This document shows positions 10,612-23,700 of a stretch of DNA of 64,000 nucleotides, in pieces. The stretch spans positions 31,007-95,006 of the forward strand of contig VZRS01014451.1 in assembly GCA_013398055.1 (NCBI GenBank). Reading direction: 5' to 3'. This DNA is from Ifrita kowaldi (taxonomy: Eukaryota > Chordata > Aves > Passeriformes > Cinclosomatidae). The notes under the pieces are model-generated. The model was given only the letters and a program-made list of their open reading frames with translations. It did no database searches and had not been told where the DNA came from. Within the stretch, counting starts at the first letter, position 1, and each line of letters opens with the position of its first letter. Made by a program: the position numbers and the translations under genes.

Positions 10612-13384
10612 GCAGTTGACCAGGTATGTAAATAAACTGTTCTGACAGTTATGAGCAGGGTACAAAATATTTAACTGCGGACAGTTTCTTCCTGTTTGTA
10701 AACATTAGAAAACTATTTCCTCTCCAAACAATTTAAGCATCAGAAAGTATAAACAGTCTTTTGCAGAGGTTCATGAACACTATTGGCTGCCTTCTGTTCT
10801 AATAGTTGCAGAGCATTTCTGTTGTCACAATGAGGAAAGGGGCTTCCCTGCTACATTTCAAACACACAGGCTCCTGGCTGAAGTCTTGTTATTGACTACA
10901 AAAAGTGCACTTACTGTTTTTGTCAGAGAATGCATCCATGCTTTAAGTTGCAATTCTTTCATTAAACAGTTAAATACATTCTGATTAAATGAAAGCTGAG
11001 CAGTGTGTGGATATACACACAATACAAGCAGACCAAAAAAGTTTTGCTAGTTACTCTGACAGGTCCTCTGATTTACAAACCTACTTTACTTAATGGACAG
11101 TGCTGGTCACCACACTAGTAAAGGCAAACCTTAATGGTCTGGTTTATGTCAGGTGATGAGGATCTGAAATTGAATCTCCTATATCCAAAATGCCCTCTCC
11201 CCTTTTCACTCATCCAAGATAGAGTTGTCCTTCAGAATTTTTTACTCCAAAGAACAAAACAGAAGATTTTTCATAATTTGTTTCAGAAGCATTTTCAATT
11301 TTTTCAGTTTCAACATCCATGCCTTAGGAAGATGAGTGGTCAAGTGCATGAAGTCAGATAATTCTTGCACTGTCTTCACACAGGCTGAGCAAGCAACTTA
11401 CTTGCCCTGACTTTCAAAAGCAAACAATTCAGATGAATATTTCTACAGCCCAGGCAACTTTAATACTATGAGACAAATGACATTAAAAAGACCAAGCTGT
11501 CCTTAACAATCCAGGAATTGCTGAGTGGGTTCAGACAAAACAATTCAGCACAGTTATACTGAATTAAAAAGACAGAAAGAAATTCAGAGGTTTGCAGCAC
11601 TGTCAACACCTGTGAGATTCATGAGCAAGGACTAAAGCACAGTTAAAACTGAGGGCTGCTGAAAAAGAATATGGCTTTATTTCATTTTAAAAAACACCTT
11701 TCTTTCTAAAAGTGATGATATTCTAATGTACCTGTGGACATCCAGGGCATGCACAATTTCCACCCTAGTTCCAAAACAGAGTCTCTCTTGTGTATACCCC
11801 ATTAATTGTAAGCAGAATATTTCTTTTAAAAAGATACTGTTTTATTTGTGTTTTCTGCACTTTCAACAGGCGATATGGAAAGATCTCAGTTAAAAGTCAA
11901 ATGATTCTTTTTATCCAATCAATGCATTCTAGAAAGAGTAACTGCATTAAATTTACTACTTTGTAACTTGCTTAAATACTTATAGTTCAGTTTTGGTTTA
12001 GGACTCACTAATGTTAACTATCTTAAGCAGGGATCTTGCTTTATAAAAGGTAATTTCTTTGATATACTTTAAAAGCTCTAACAAAAATATTCAGAATTGG
12101 AGCTTTTAACCAATTTTTGCCCATTTTACAGATTTGACTCATATGGAGAATGACCAATAGTTAAAATTACACACACAAGTTTTGGATAACTCATAAAAAA
12201 ATACTTCTAGAAGTAGAGCAACATATTCCAAGTTGCATGAGACCAGCTGTTACTCCATTTTTAATATGCTAGAGTTACCTGGCTTTCTGGCAGAGATGGA
12301 TATAACTTGTATTTTCATATTTCTTCCCTATCTGTGTCCCATGGAGGAGATCCCTGCTGCCTGTGACCATGACCAGTGCTCCCCAAGTAGTGGCCACAAG
12401 AGAAAGCAGCACTTGGGGCAGGCTCTGCGGGGACACCCAGCCCAGCACTCTCCCTCTCAGCAGGGGGTTCTTCCTCCCCACAGTATCCTCAGACAGGGAA
12501 TGAACACAAGGCTCACATCCCACATCCCTGACCACGAGATGATTGTAGGAAAGCTGGGAGAAGAGCCTTTGCAAAAAGAGGTTTCTTACAGTGCCTCCTA
12601 TTTGAAGTGCTCCCATCACTCCCCACTGCATGCAATGGGAAAAAGAAGTTGAAGCCAGTCTCCAGAGCTGTACATTTTTTTGGAAGAAAACCCCCAAACC
12701 TGCTACAAACAATTGTTAAGAGTTGCTCTTCCAAAGAAAAAAAATAAACAAGCCTGTAAGAATTTCATAAGCGAATCAGGAAGCAGCTCCAAAGCAATAT
12801 TATTTCAAGCTCCCCCTATCATAATTAGGTCAGTAGAATGGGTTTTCCCCCTGCCCCCTGACCTATAAAAACAAACTATTTTCCTGCATGAGTTAGTTTT
12901 GCTTACTGAAATAAACAGCTACTGCGCCCATGTTCTTTCTGCACAGCACTGAGACTGCAGTTGAACCTCCACACTATCCTGGCCATCTCCTGGGGTGCTT
13001 ACTTGGAGTTAATTGTTGGTGTTCCCGTTGCTGCATTAATCCACCCGCTGCATTTCGTGCCAGCATCTACCACTGTGGATAAGACAGAGTCCCACAGCAG
13101 CTGTGGGATGCCATCCACGGGGAACAGGGATTCATGACATCTATGTTTGCAGCACCACAGACAAAGACAGGTATCAAAATCCCTGGGTGATATGTGTGCT
13201 GTACTGCAAACACTGAGAGCAGAGTTATGAATACATTTGCTCAGTTCTGTTCTGACTTCTCATTTTGACCAAATTATTTCACGCTCGCTTAAAGTTGATG
13301 AGCATTTATAATTTTTTTGCTTCTAAAACGAAATGAAAAATGCATATTTTAGTTACAATCACATTTGCCTTCTAGAGATGCATT

Positions 13385-13390
13385 TTTATT
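13385..13390 (-). terminator. RFTN2: Candidate proximal RFTN2 poly(A) signal
   Basis: This AATAAA on the - strand is about 1.1 kb beyond the RFTN2 stop codon. The downstream sequence is only moderately GU-rich, so this is one of several possible sites. Confidence 0.3.
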
Positions 13391-14488
13391 CAGCTTCTCC
13401 TCTGTAAAATACAGTTTCCAGACACCAGCATAAAAGCAATTGCTGTTTCTTCCTCTCCCCACAGAACCTTGCCAGCATTAACCTCCCTTAACACGAGCAG
13501 CTCCTCCCCATAGTAAGGATGGAAGCACAACTTGATCCTTTCCTCTGAACATCAAGTATGGTATTTGATGCAGCTCAATACACTTTACCCAGTGTGAGAT
13601 ACATTTAGCTGAGACATTTGTATATATACATCCATCTAATATTGCCTGTGAAGTTTAGCCTACATTCTCCTCCTATGCATTAGCAGCATCACTGTGCACA
13701 CTGTTCTCAATGCTTCTTAGGGAGCTTCTCAAACTACTTGTTCACAGACTGCAAGTTATCTTTCAGGGGATGAGCAGTTCTTAATTTCCACTCACAGGTA
13801 TACTATGAACACATCATTATAATACAAGCTATAGGCTCCTGGCTTACATGTACAAGGGACCCAGTAAAAACTGCATAGACAAAGTTGTATTCCAGGAGCA
13901 AGTATCTACCTACAGCCTCCTGAGTTTTTCTGTCCATAGCAAGTCTGGATGTAGCTTAAATTATTGACACTCTAGTGTAAGACTCGACATTTCTCTAGGC
14001 TTTTGAACTTAGGCAAGGCAAATAAAGTGAAAATTACATTATAAGTTAACAACAGCCAGACAGTTTGTTTTTCCCCACCAAATTTACAACATCCTTAAAA
14101 AACCCCAAATAGCAAAACAACCAAACAAATTCAAAAACATTCCTCCAGCTTGTGGAAAATTCTGAACATCCTCATTCCTTTGGCTCTCACACAATTCAAA
14201 CTGTCACTGTTTTGCAGCTTTTGCTTCCTTGCTTGTCAAAGGCATTAACAAGTTAGCAGAGCACCCAAATAATGTAGTTCTACTATTAAAGACAGAAAAC
14301 CAAATTATTTTGCAGTAGTATTATTACTACAGTAGGATTAACACAACAAAGAAAATGACAAAAATACAAAAGGAGTTTGGGAAGAGTCATAGGATTATAC
14401 CAATGCATTTAAAGTAGTGTAATTTTTAAAAAAAAAATCCATTTGTGTGATTTATGTACATGTCCATTTGATGCAGTTACTTACTTTA

Positions 14489-14758
14489 TCACATACATGT
14501 GACCTGAGTGACTCCATCTTCCTGGTCAAATTGTCCATCATCCAGTTCCCTTAATACTCCATCACTGCTACTGAATCCTGGAAAGCCTCCATAATGGGAG
14601 GATCCCTCCTTGATCCAACATTGTTTAGAAGGAGATAGGTGAAACTCATCAGGTGGTTGTCCAGTTTCTACAGGGCAAGAAGTAGCTGTGTCTGATCCAA
14701 CACTTCTGCTAGACACTCGGCCTTTTTCTTCCCCAGTCACTTGTCTTAAGGATTTCCT
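14489..14758 (-). CDS. RFTN2: RFTN2 coding exon 9 (last)
   Basis: Acceptor TGCATTTCAG precedes RKSLRQVTGEEKGR. The exon ends EDGVTQVTCM with TGA at 14489-14491. It has 89 codons plus stop. The C-terminal acidic segment matches mammalian RFTN2 almost exactly. Confidence 0.96.
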   Translation of the reverse strand, partial: RKSLRQVTGEEKGRVSSRSVGSDTATSCPVETGQPPDEFHLSPSKQCWIKEGSSHYGGFPGFSSSDGVLRELDDGQFDQEDGVTQVTCM

Positions 14759-17700
14759 CTGAAATGCAACAGGATGTTGAAATGTTAGCTTATTTAGGGG
14801 AAAAACAATCCAGCCAAACACTTTGCAATGAATTGTGCATAGGTACAGTGTGAGCTACATCTTAACACTGAGTGCAAGAAACGTGCCATTATCTGAGGAG
14901 GCAATTACAATTCCCATGCTAAATTATGCAGCTAGAAGTCAGTAGCTGTTCTATATAGCCATTTGAAATGGGATCTACAGAGTCCTTGCACAGGAGGAAC
15001 TCAGTATAAACACAGCCTGGCATTAGCACTGGGATTGCCTGACATCTTTCTTGTTGAAATGAGGGTTGCCAATGCCAAAAAGAAAAGTAGGCAGATTGTG
15101 ATTTCTGTGAACAATAGACCTACCAGACTATGCTAAGGGTTCTCTGAGGCACCACAAACAAATAAAAGGTTTATCTCAGTTCAGCATCAGGAGCTACCTG
15201 AGTTACTACTCAGATCGGTGGTGATGCAGCACCTCCAGAGACAATGTCAGTGCCTTGAGCCACAACACAGGAGCAGGGTCAGGAAGGCAGAAGTGCCCTG
15301 AGCCACCTGCCTGGAGCCCTGCTCTCAGCACAAGCACTGCTACAGCAGGAGATGTTTGCCAGGGGACACGGCCCTGCCCACACAAGGAGCACATGAAGCA
15401 AAGAGGGAATCCAGCCTCAGCACAGAGCTGCATTTCTGTGCCTGAAGGACATGGTGCAAACACTTTAGAAACAAAAACACTCCAAAGACTTTTACTATGC
15501 TTTGGCAAGTTTGTGTCCCCCGTCTGTACATATTGCTAAGTCTTTTCTCAAATCCTTTTGAAACAGTAAAAACAATCGCCCATGTGGCTAAAGGAAACAT
15601 ATTTAGGAAAGCTGTTACAGGGGACACTGGGAAACTAGACAAAGGGGAAATAGCATTGCCTCAGGAGAAACGGAAGGAAATAAGTTTTGCCTGGATGCCA
15701 CAGTAAGAGGATGGAAAACTTTGCTTAAGGGAAATAAAGAAAAAGAAAAAAACCAAACCCCTCAAACACTGCATGGTTCAATCTTGCATCTCACCCTCTG
15801 AACCCTTTCTTAGAAAAGCAAATGGTATGTGGCAAACAAAAAGCCCACTGAGACAGTACAGCCCTTGTAACCCAAGAAGCTTTTGTACTATTACATAAAT
15901 CATAAGCCAGACCATAACACACTACCCCCACGAATATACAAGAAAGAGAGAGATGAGCTGTGAGGACATAACATACTCCATCCTCAGAAAAGAGACCCTG
16001 TGAGAGTAAGGGACCAGGTAATGGAGGGTTTCCCCTCAATTCTTGCTGAAGTAAAACTTCCTTTAGAAATGGCAATGCTAAATTCAATCCAACAATCAAA
16101 TAAAAATTCTGAATACAGAAAGCACCCCATACCCTGTGTTGCCATTTTCCAGAACGGAAGTCACAGAGATCCAACAGCTGAACATGCCTAAAGAGCAAAG
16201 CTCCTTCCATGGCCAGACCCTGCTGCACTGAGGGGAACTGGAAAGTGATGTGACCAGGGCTTGATAGTTAAGTGGTGAGAAGGCTGGATGAGGCTGCTTT
16301 CTTAGTTCAGTAATGAAAGAGCCTCATTAGCAGCATTCTTCTTAAGGTATCTGAGTTGCAAACATGCTAAGTGTATGCTTAAATAATCATAAGTTGTGAT
16401 GCAATTTTTTTTTAACTTAAACTTCAGGTATCTGAAATGTTTCTGTGGTCCAAAAACATCCTAAGTTGTGGACATAAAAATTTTTTTAACAGGAGCTTTA
16501 ATGTCTTATGAACATCAACAAATACACAGCACAAATGAAAAGGAAGATGTTATGACCAACAATATACAATCACAGGAATTAAATGTTTTTACAAAAATGT
16601 TTGCAATGGTTTGATTAAGTTGTACAGCTGTGTCATCACTGTCCAGGGGACATTTTAAATAAAGGTTACACAATACCAAAAAATCCCACAAAAACAAAAC
16701 ACCCCCCCCGCAAAGCCAACAAAACCCCCCAAACAAACCCCAACCAAAATAAAAAACCTCAACAAAACCCCCCTAAACATTAAAGTTCCTAGAGCAGAAG
16801 GGAATGCTTTCAAATTTCAGTAGCTTGTTTTACACCTGAAATCCAGCTAATCAATGCAAAACTAGCAAATATTTTGGTAAAAAAAAGCAGTGAAGTAAAA
16901 AGATTAAAATTCAGGGGAAAACCAATGTAACTAGCAAAACAGAAGGAAAATGTAACTCTGCTAAATGTTTCAGCTTCAGCCCCAGTTACCTATTCATCCC
17001 ATGCTAAATGACCTCAGCATACTGAAATTTCCTGGTAGAGAAGTAAAATATTCATGGGTACTGAAAAAAGCACATTTTGTTTGGATTTTAAACACAGAAA
17101 TCCTGATGCAAATGGCTACAAATCAGCTATTTCTTGTTTACTTTGAGTATATTTAATGCTTTAGTCAAAAGTGTCCCATTACAACAAAATAAAACAACTA
17201 CAAAACACATTTTATTTGTATACACCAAGGCTGTTCATCACCCCACAACAGGGTGAAAGAATTTGAACAGTGAGCATAATGCTTCCTATTTTTAATTTAA
17301 GCCATGTCTCAAAGATGCATCAGCTCCTCAGACTGAATGCTTTTACAGAACTGGTTTGTATTACATCTCTTGGCAGAATCCAACTTGTGACATACAGTTA
17401 TGCTGCCTTTTAAGAGACACATAGTTAGAAGTAACATTATGCCTTACCAAGAGAAAAATACTCCTATCAGGAGTTCATGCCCTTATTATATACAGAGTAT
17501 TAATGAACTATGAAAGCATCAGGAAAAGCATTATTTTATGACTGACATGATATTGTTTTATGTATTTACAATACTGCTATCAAAAATAGTGGTCTGAAAC
17601 ATACTTTCAGAAATGTATTAGGAAAGAAAGTAAAGACTACAAAGTCAGGCACATGACAGAAGTCAGAAGGTTTTAAAGACAAAAGCTGGAGATGCTTTCT

Positions 17701-20700
17701 ACACACAAGGTGGTTAGGGAAAAAATTCCACTGACAGAATTTAGAAGAGGGTATGAATGGAGAGAGATTAAGACACTGGCAAAGGAGACTACACAGAACA
17801 CTGAAGACAAAAAAAGCAAAAGCTCTAATTCTGTAAATGAATAAATAAATTATAGTGTATAAGAACTAGCTGGGAACTGAGACAGTGGCAGAGACAAAAA
17901 CAATAAAACAGGACTTGAACTATGCATGCTGAAGGCAGTTCTTCCAGGCATGGAAGTACTAATTATCAGGGGACACAGTGAGAAGGAAGTCAGGCTGGAG
18001 ATAAGCAGAAGCTTGGAGAAGAACAAAAAAAGGAAGAGTGTATTTTAGAAACACTAAACAAAGGAAAACACAGATGATGACAACACACTGAACAGTAAAA
18101 AACAGAGAAAGATCAAATACAAATGCAAGAAATTTAGAGACTCATGGAAGTATTTATAAAGGTAGAGAAAGAAGCAGCTAGGTACCACTGCCATGTAATA
18201 TACAATGCCATGAATGAGTTTGTAGAGTTACTACTCCAGTGCTGGACATGACTGAAAACATTAATAGCTGTCCTAAATACTTAAGATTATCACAGGAAAG
18301 ACATGTTGAATAGAGAAAGACCAACCAGCCACTGAAAACCAGAAAGAACCAAAAATGGAAACCCATCACAGTATGTCAAAAGACCTGGTAAAGAAAAGCC
18401 CACCAGTAGTTCACCCTTCTCTGGCCACAGCAGGATTTACTGCAGTACTGTGCAGGTGCAGTAACTGTTGTGACACTGACTCTGAGCAGAAATTGGAGAC
18501 TGTGAGTTACTTAATCCTCAAAGTACTCGATACAACCACTGTTATGGGAGCTTCACTCAAAAGGGACAAGGAGTTTTGGAGGTTTGAGGTTTGCTTTAAA
18601 CCCTCTATCTCTGTCACACATTTTCATGCAACAACAACCCTTCACCCTGATAACCTGCAGATTACAGTATCCCTTACAGCACAGCTTAACACTTCTTTCT
18701 CCTAAAAATGCAAAAGTAGAAGTTTTGAAGGTCAAGACAGTTTTTTCTGTTTCATGTGCAAGAGTTGCAGGATTTTGATCAGAACTTTTGAGACTCCCTA
18801 AAGACTTCCAAGGAAATACAGCATTGCCAACCTCATTCACCTGAGACACAGTAATTTTTTAGCATAAAACAGGTTTTTAGCATGCTTATGCTTTTCTCCA
18901 TGGCTTAAGAGGTAACAGCTGAAGAAAAAAATAACATGTGATCCAGGTATAAAAAGCATCCACAAACTTGAACTTGTTTGAGGGGAAACCCTGTTCTGCC
19001 ACCTTTTCCCCCTGTTAATTCTGAAGTTTAGTTTGTTTCTGCATCTTACCATTATACGAAGTACTAATTTTTTATATTAATAGCACAAATACATTACTCA
19101 CCTCTGGTGTCTGGACAGCAGAACTCCACATAACAGGTCTCTGAAGAAAAATTACTTGCTTTGTGGCCAGATTTCCTTCACTAAAATTTAAAGAAAATAA
19201 TTTCTATGTTTTAAAGGCAATAATTGTCACTAACATATTCAAAGTCAACTTTAAAGTGGGTCTAAGTCTATGAGTGAGAAGAGGACAGACTACAGAGCAT
19301 TAGCCAGTTTATTAATTCCTCAACAGTTCTATAATGATATTTTTAAAAAAAACAGAAGCATAGAACTGGGTTAAGGTGATGCACATGAAAATATGGACAG
19401 ACCAGTAACTTGTACTACCATGATTGGAGTTATTTAACATACGTGCTCTTGAAAGCTTAAATATTAGAGCTCCTACTTTTAATACTTTTAATCCAAGTCT
19501 GCACATTTATGTTTGAAGCAAACCTTTGAGTCTTTTTTTAACTTAATCTTCACTGTTAAATATACAGCAACATATTACTACCTATTAATGTCACAACAAT
19601 AAGGCCCAATCTTAACAGATCCATAACTTCAACAAATCTCTCAATACTTTGTGGTATGAAACTTGGGAATTAACATTCTTTACTGCTAAATAAAAGTTGC
19701 TGTAAAATGTCATCTGACACAGGAGGATAAGTTTGCTGCCTCACCACCTATGGATAAAGGGACTCAGCTCAGTTTTAATAAGCTCTACATCAAGAATGAG
19801 ATAAATGACACTGGCTGTTTTGTATGAGGGAGGTACCAGCACAGGCAGGACAAGACAATATTTCAGAAGAACAGGAGAAAAAAACCAACAAGAGCAACTT
19901 CAGTCCTGGGACTTTTACAGATACTAATACTGTTGTGGTAGACAAAGCACAGGTGTTGGGTTTTTTCCAAAAGGGAATACTTGTAGAGAAATAAACATGA
20001 TGAGTGAAGTTGTTCCCAAGGCCAAATCAGATATTACTGACATGATGTTTCATAAGTATTACACCCTTAGTAGTGGTGATAAATACATCCTCTTTAAGTT
20101 TTAATCTATTTTCATCACCTTTCCACCAAAAATACATGTCACCACATTGATAGGATATATAATACAAAGCCCAACTCCATGTCACTGAAAGTGAAACAAT
20201 TTCAAGATGAGAACTCTAGAATGAGAAGACTTAAAAAATTCCTGTGTTCTTCTAAGTATCAGATACTACACTTCTATAAGCTCTTCTCCCCTCAGCTGCT
20301 TCTGGGCAGTATTCAGTAAGATGCTTGAGCATACAAAGGCAAAACACTGAAATACTTTGGCAAAAGGGTGACTACAGATTTAAGAGTGCACTAAATATAA
20401 GTAGCAAGATACAAACACCAAAGAGATGGGACTTCATTTGAAGTATTTATGATTCTACCTATTCTATCAATCATAAAACTGTGTTATTATGCATAACATT
20501 ACAGAAAGAACTACTACAATAATGTAAGCTTTTACTTTAGTATGGGTATGCCACAAGGTTAACAACCACACACATGAAGTTAAGGTAACTGATGCATCTT
20601 TCAAGACTGAAAATTATTTTGTATTTAACATCAGGGACTTGCTCCAAGAAAAACCAGGGATTAAACTCTTCCTATGAGCTCAGAAGAGCTTGTTAACAGC

Positions 20701-23700
20701 CTGCCCTAGTAAAGCTTCTGGAAGTAAGCTCTGAGAAAGAACACAAACCAGTGCTATTCCCTTCCCAGTGCATAGACAGCAACTCAGATCAATAGTGATG
20801 ATGGGTCTGTGATTGTGTTTGGTCCCTCAATCTTCCTTTCAGTCTGGCTGAACTCAGGTCATGGCATATCTTTGCACGTCTTCCTTGGATGAGAACAGAG
20901 AACTAAAATTCAAGTTTGTGGGAAAAACAAGAATGCAAGAGAACAAATTCATTCATTTCCTTAAGCCTAACAAGGTTTCCTGTTTAGAGTCCCTACCTCG
21001 CTATTTGCATTCATTAAAAAAAAATGTTTAGATTTTATGTCATTACAAGGAAATCTGCAATCCTGCAACTTTATTCCACTTGGCTAGGTATTTCTCTGTG
21101 CCTCAGTTATGTCTCTTTTGATCAAGTGAAAAATGTCTCTTCTAAGCAACAAGGCTGAGCACAGTCCCTGGCATGGGGAAGAGCCTAGGGCTTATTTTGT
21201 AACAGTGTCTGCATTCCTTCAGAGAAAAGAAAAAAACCCAAACGTTAAGCTACAGCTTGTACAAATTCTACTAGAACAGAAAAAGGACACGATGGTGAGC
21301 AGACAAGAAGTAAATTAACAATTTTCTAAGTCTGACCTTATTAAAATGCCGCACACGACAAAGCTGCTATGAGCTTAATTCACAAAGAACTCAATGACAG
21401 TGGGATTTCCACAGAATTTAAATGAGAAAAAGTGCTTAGAGCAAGGGAAGCTCTACAATTTCCCTCACATTTCTACATTCCCTCTTTGCCTCATGAATCA
21501 GGGCATTTTGAAAACATAGATTAAGTACTGAGCCATGATAAATTAATAACCACAAAGTGAGTTGTTTTTGCACTGCATTGCCCATACTCTGCCTTGCCCA
21601 TCTTCAGGGACTACAGTAATCAGTGAAGGGAAATAAAGGTCACTGCAGAGTAAGGCTGCTGAAGCCTTTTTCCTGTCTCTTCTTCTAAGAGTGATGAAGA
21701 GCAACAGAGACTCTTTTGTTGAAACACCAGCAATTTGTTTGTCTGCTTATGCTGTATGGGAAAAAACTGTGTCCTCTTACACGTCTGTATTTAAGTTGTC
21801 CAAAACAACCACAAAGCTACAAGCTCAGTAGTATTGCCAATGGCATTTTTTTATGCATGAACATTTGATATACAAAGCACTTAGAACAGATGTTAGACAA
21901 AATTTTTTGAAAAATGAACACAGGAAATAAGATAAATTATTTTCATCTATTCAGGGTCTTGTTTTTTGGTTTTTTTTTTTTTCATTTCTCAAAATAAAAC
22001 TTTGCACTCCTTTAGAACTGTAGAATACCTAGACTTTCAGTTTTGAGACAGACACCAGCCTTGGATACTAAGTGTCTTGGCTTAAAGGATCTATTAAATG
22101 AAAAATTTAAAAGCCTTAGAAATAATTCTAATTTTCAACCACAAACATGTATGGACTTCTACAAACTCATAATAATACCATACTAAAAACTGCAGTAGCA
22201 CTAATTTACAAGCAAAGTATTTTCTAGATACTCACTAGATTTAACTCCTAAAAGGACTCTTAATTTTTTTCTTGCTCTTTATCTTCTGAGCTTAGCACAA
22301 TTACTATCAAATTCTTGTCTTGAAGGAATTCACCAATTAAATAAGACTTGTATATAGTGCAGGGGGTTCTTTAGGTCAATAACATTTTTGTGGATCTGTC
22401 TGGTATTCTTTTATGGTCTGCTTTCTTTCATTGAAAAATTTCTTTATTGACCCCTGACACAGTTTAAACACCCAACATGGATGGATTCAACAAACATTGC
22501 ATCATATGCATTTTTTTTCATGTTCTATTTCCTCATATTCCTGGCAAAAAAAGAATCCCTGTCAGAAGAGGGGAACTTCTATGCAATCTATAGTGTGCCA
22601 GCCAAAAAAACCCCCAAGACCCACAGTGCTTATTTTTCAAACAACACTGCACAAAACCACCGCTGTGCATGTTTCAAGAAAGTTAACTTTTTTCAAGGAA
22701 ATGTTTCCTGCATCCAACACAATTTAACTGTTGAGGTAGGAGGTAAAGGACTAACCAGGTCTCCAGACTACTGTCCCTGCACAAATGGGACAGTGACCCA
22801 TGACATTCAGCTCTCAGAACACTCCACACATCAGGACATCTGATTTTATTGAGTAAGATCTGTGAAAACATTAAAAACTACAAACCCACACAAGAACAGA
22901 TATGACAGCCTGGTGTTCTTTAAACTGTTTCAGATACTAACCATGCAAAAACCTGAAAAGGAACACACCAGGGCATGACAATCCCTTCACACCTAGAACC
23001 CATACTGGCCTGTTGGTTACACTATTCAGCTGCAGACAAGCAGTGGGCACAATGTCTAAGAACAGATCACAAAAGATCTGAGGAAAAGTTTTGCAATAAA
23101 TTAGGAGAAAAGGAAGACAGAATAGAGGAAAGTACTACAGTGAGTAAAAATGGAGACAAATAGAGAAAATGTTCTTTAAATACTATGCACAAATTCTATA
23201 TTAAAAATAATTATGAAAACATCATTTTGTCAGATCATCCCAAAATGTTGCTTATTTTGTTTTTTCAGTGTTTCTGAAGCCTCTTAGTATTCAGGCTGGG
23301 TTTTGAGGTCAGAGTTTCAAGTCTGGGAAAAAAACCAGCTGTTGATCAGCATAAAGTGTCCCTCTTTATTAAGACTTTTGCATTCCTAGGATAACCTACC
23401 ACCACCACAGCAATGGCATCTCTCACAGCAGACACACAGTAACCATCCAAGAATTTCTTCTCCTCTTTAAATACCAACATCAGTGCCTAAAAATAGTAGT
23501 TATCAATCACCACTTAGCCTATCAGAACAAGAAGACATTCATTTTCTGACTCTTATGAATTCTCAATTCCTAATTAGGAATTCTTGTTCATAAGCCTTTT
23601 TACTTTTTTTTAACAAAATTGAATTGCTGCATATGAGACGTACTACAGGCACACAAAACATGATTCATCCTATTTCTTCCAAGAGTAACTCACAGACCAC

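Larger units (their letters stand above)
7906..14488. other. MOB4-RFTN2 tail-to-tail interval, 3' UTRs and spacer
   Basis: No gene was recognised. The left part may be long MOB4 3' UTR (poly(A) signal at 9759-9764, + strand). The right part is RFTN2 3' UTR on the - strand. Positions 12290-12660 are a local GC-richer patch open on both strands (139 codons + strand, 145 codons - strand) with no recognisable protein. No tRNA, snoRNA or intact transposon was seen. Confidence 0.5.

Noticed and set aside
15206..15642. Overlapping ~100-codon frames in RFTN2 intron 8
   Set aside because: Open on both strands because of locally high GC; no recognisable protein.
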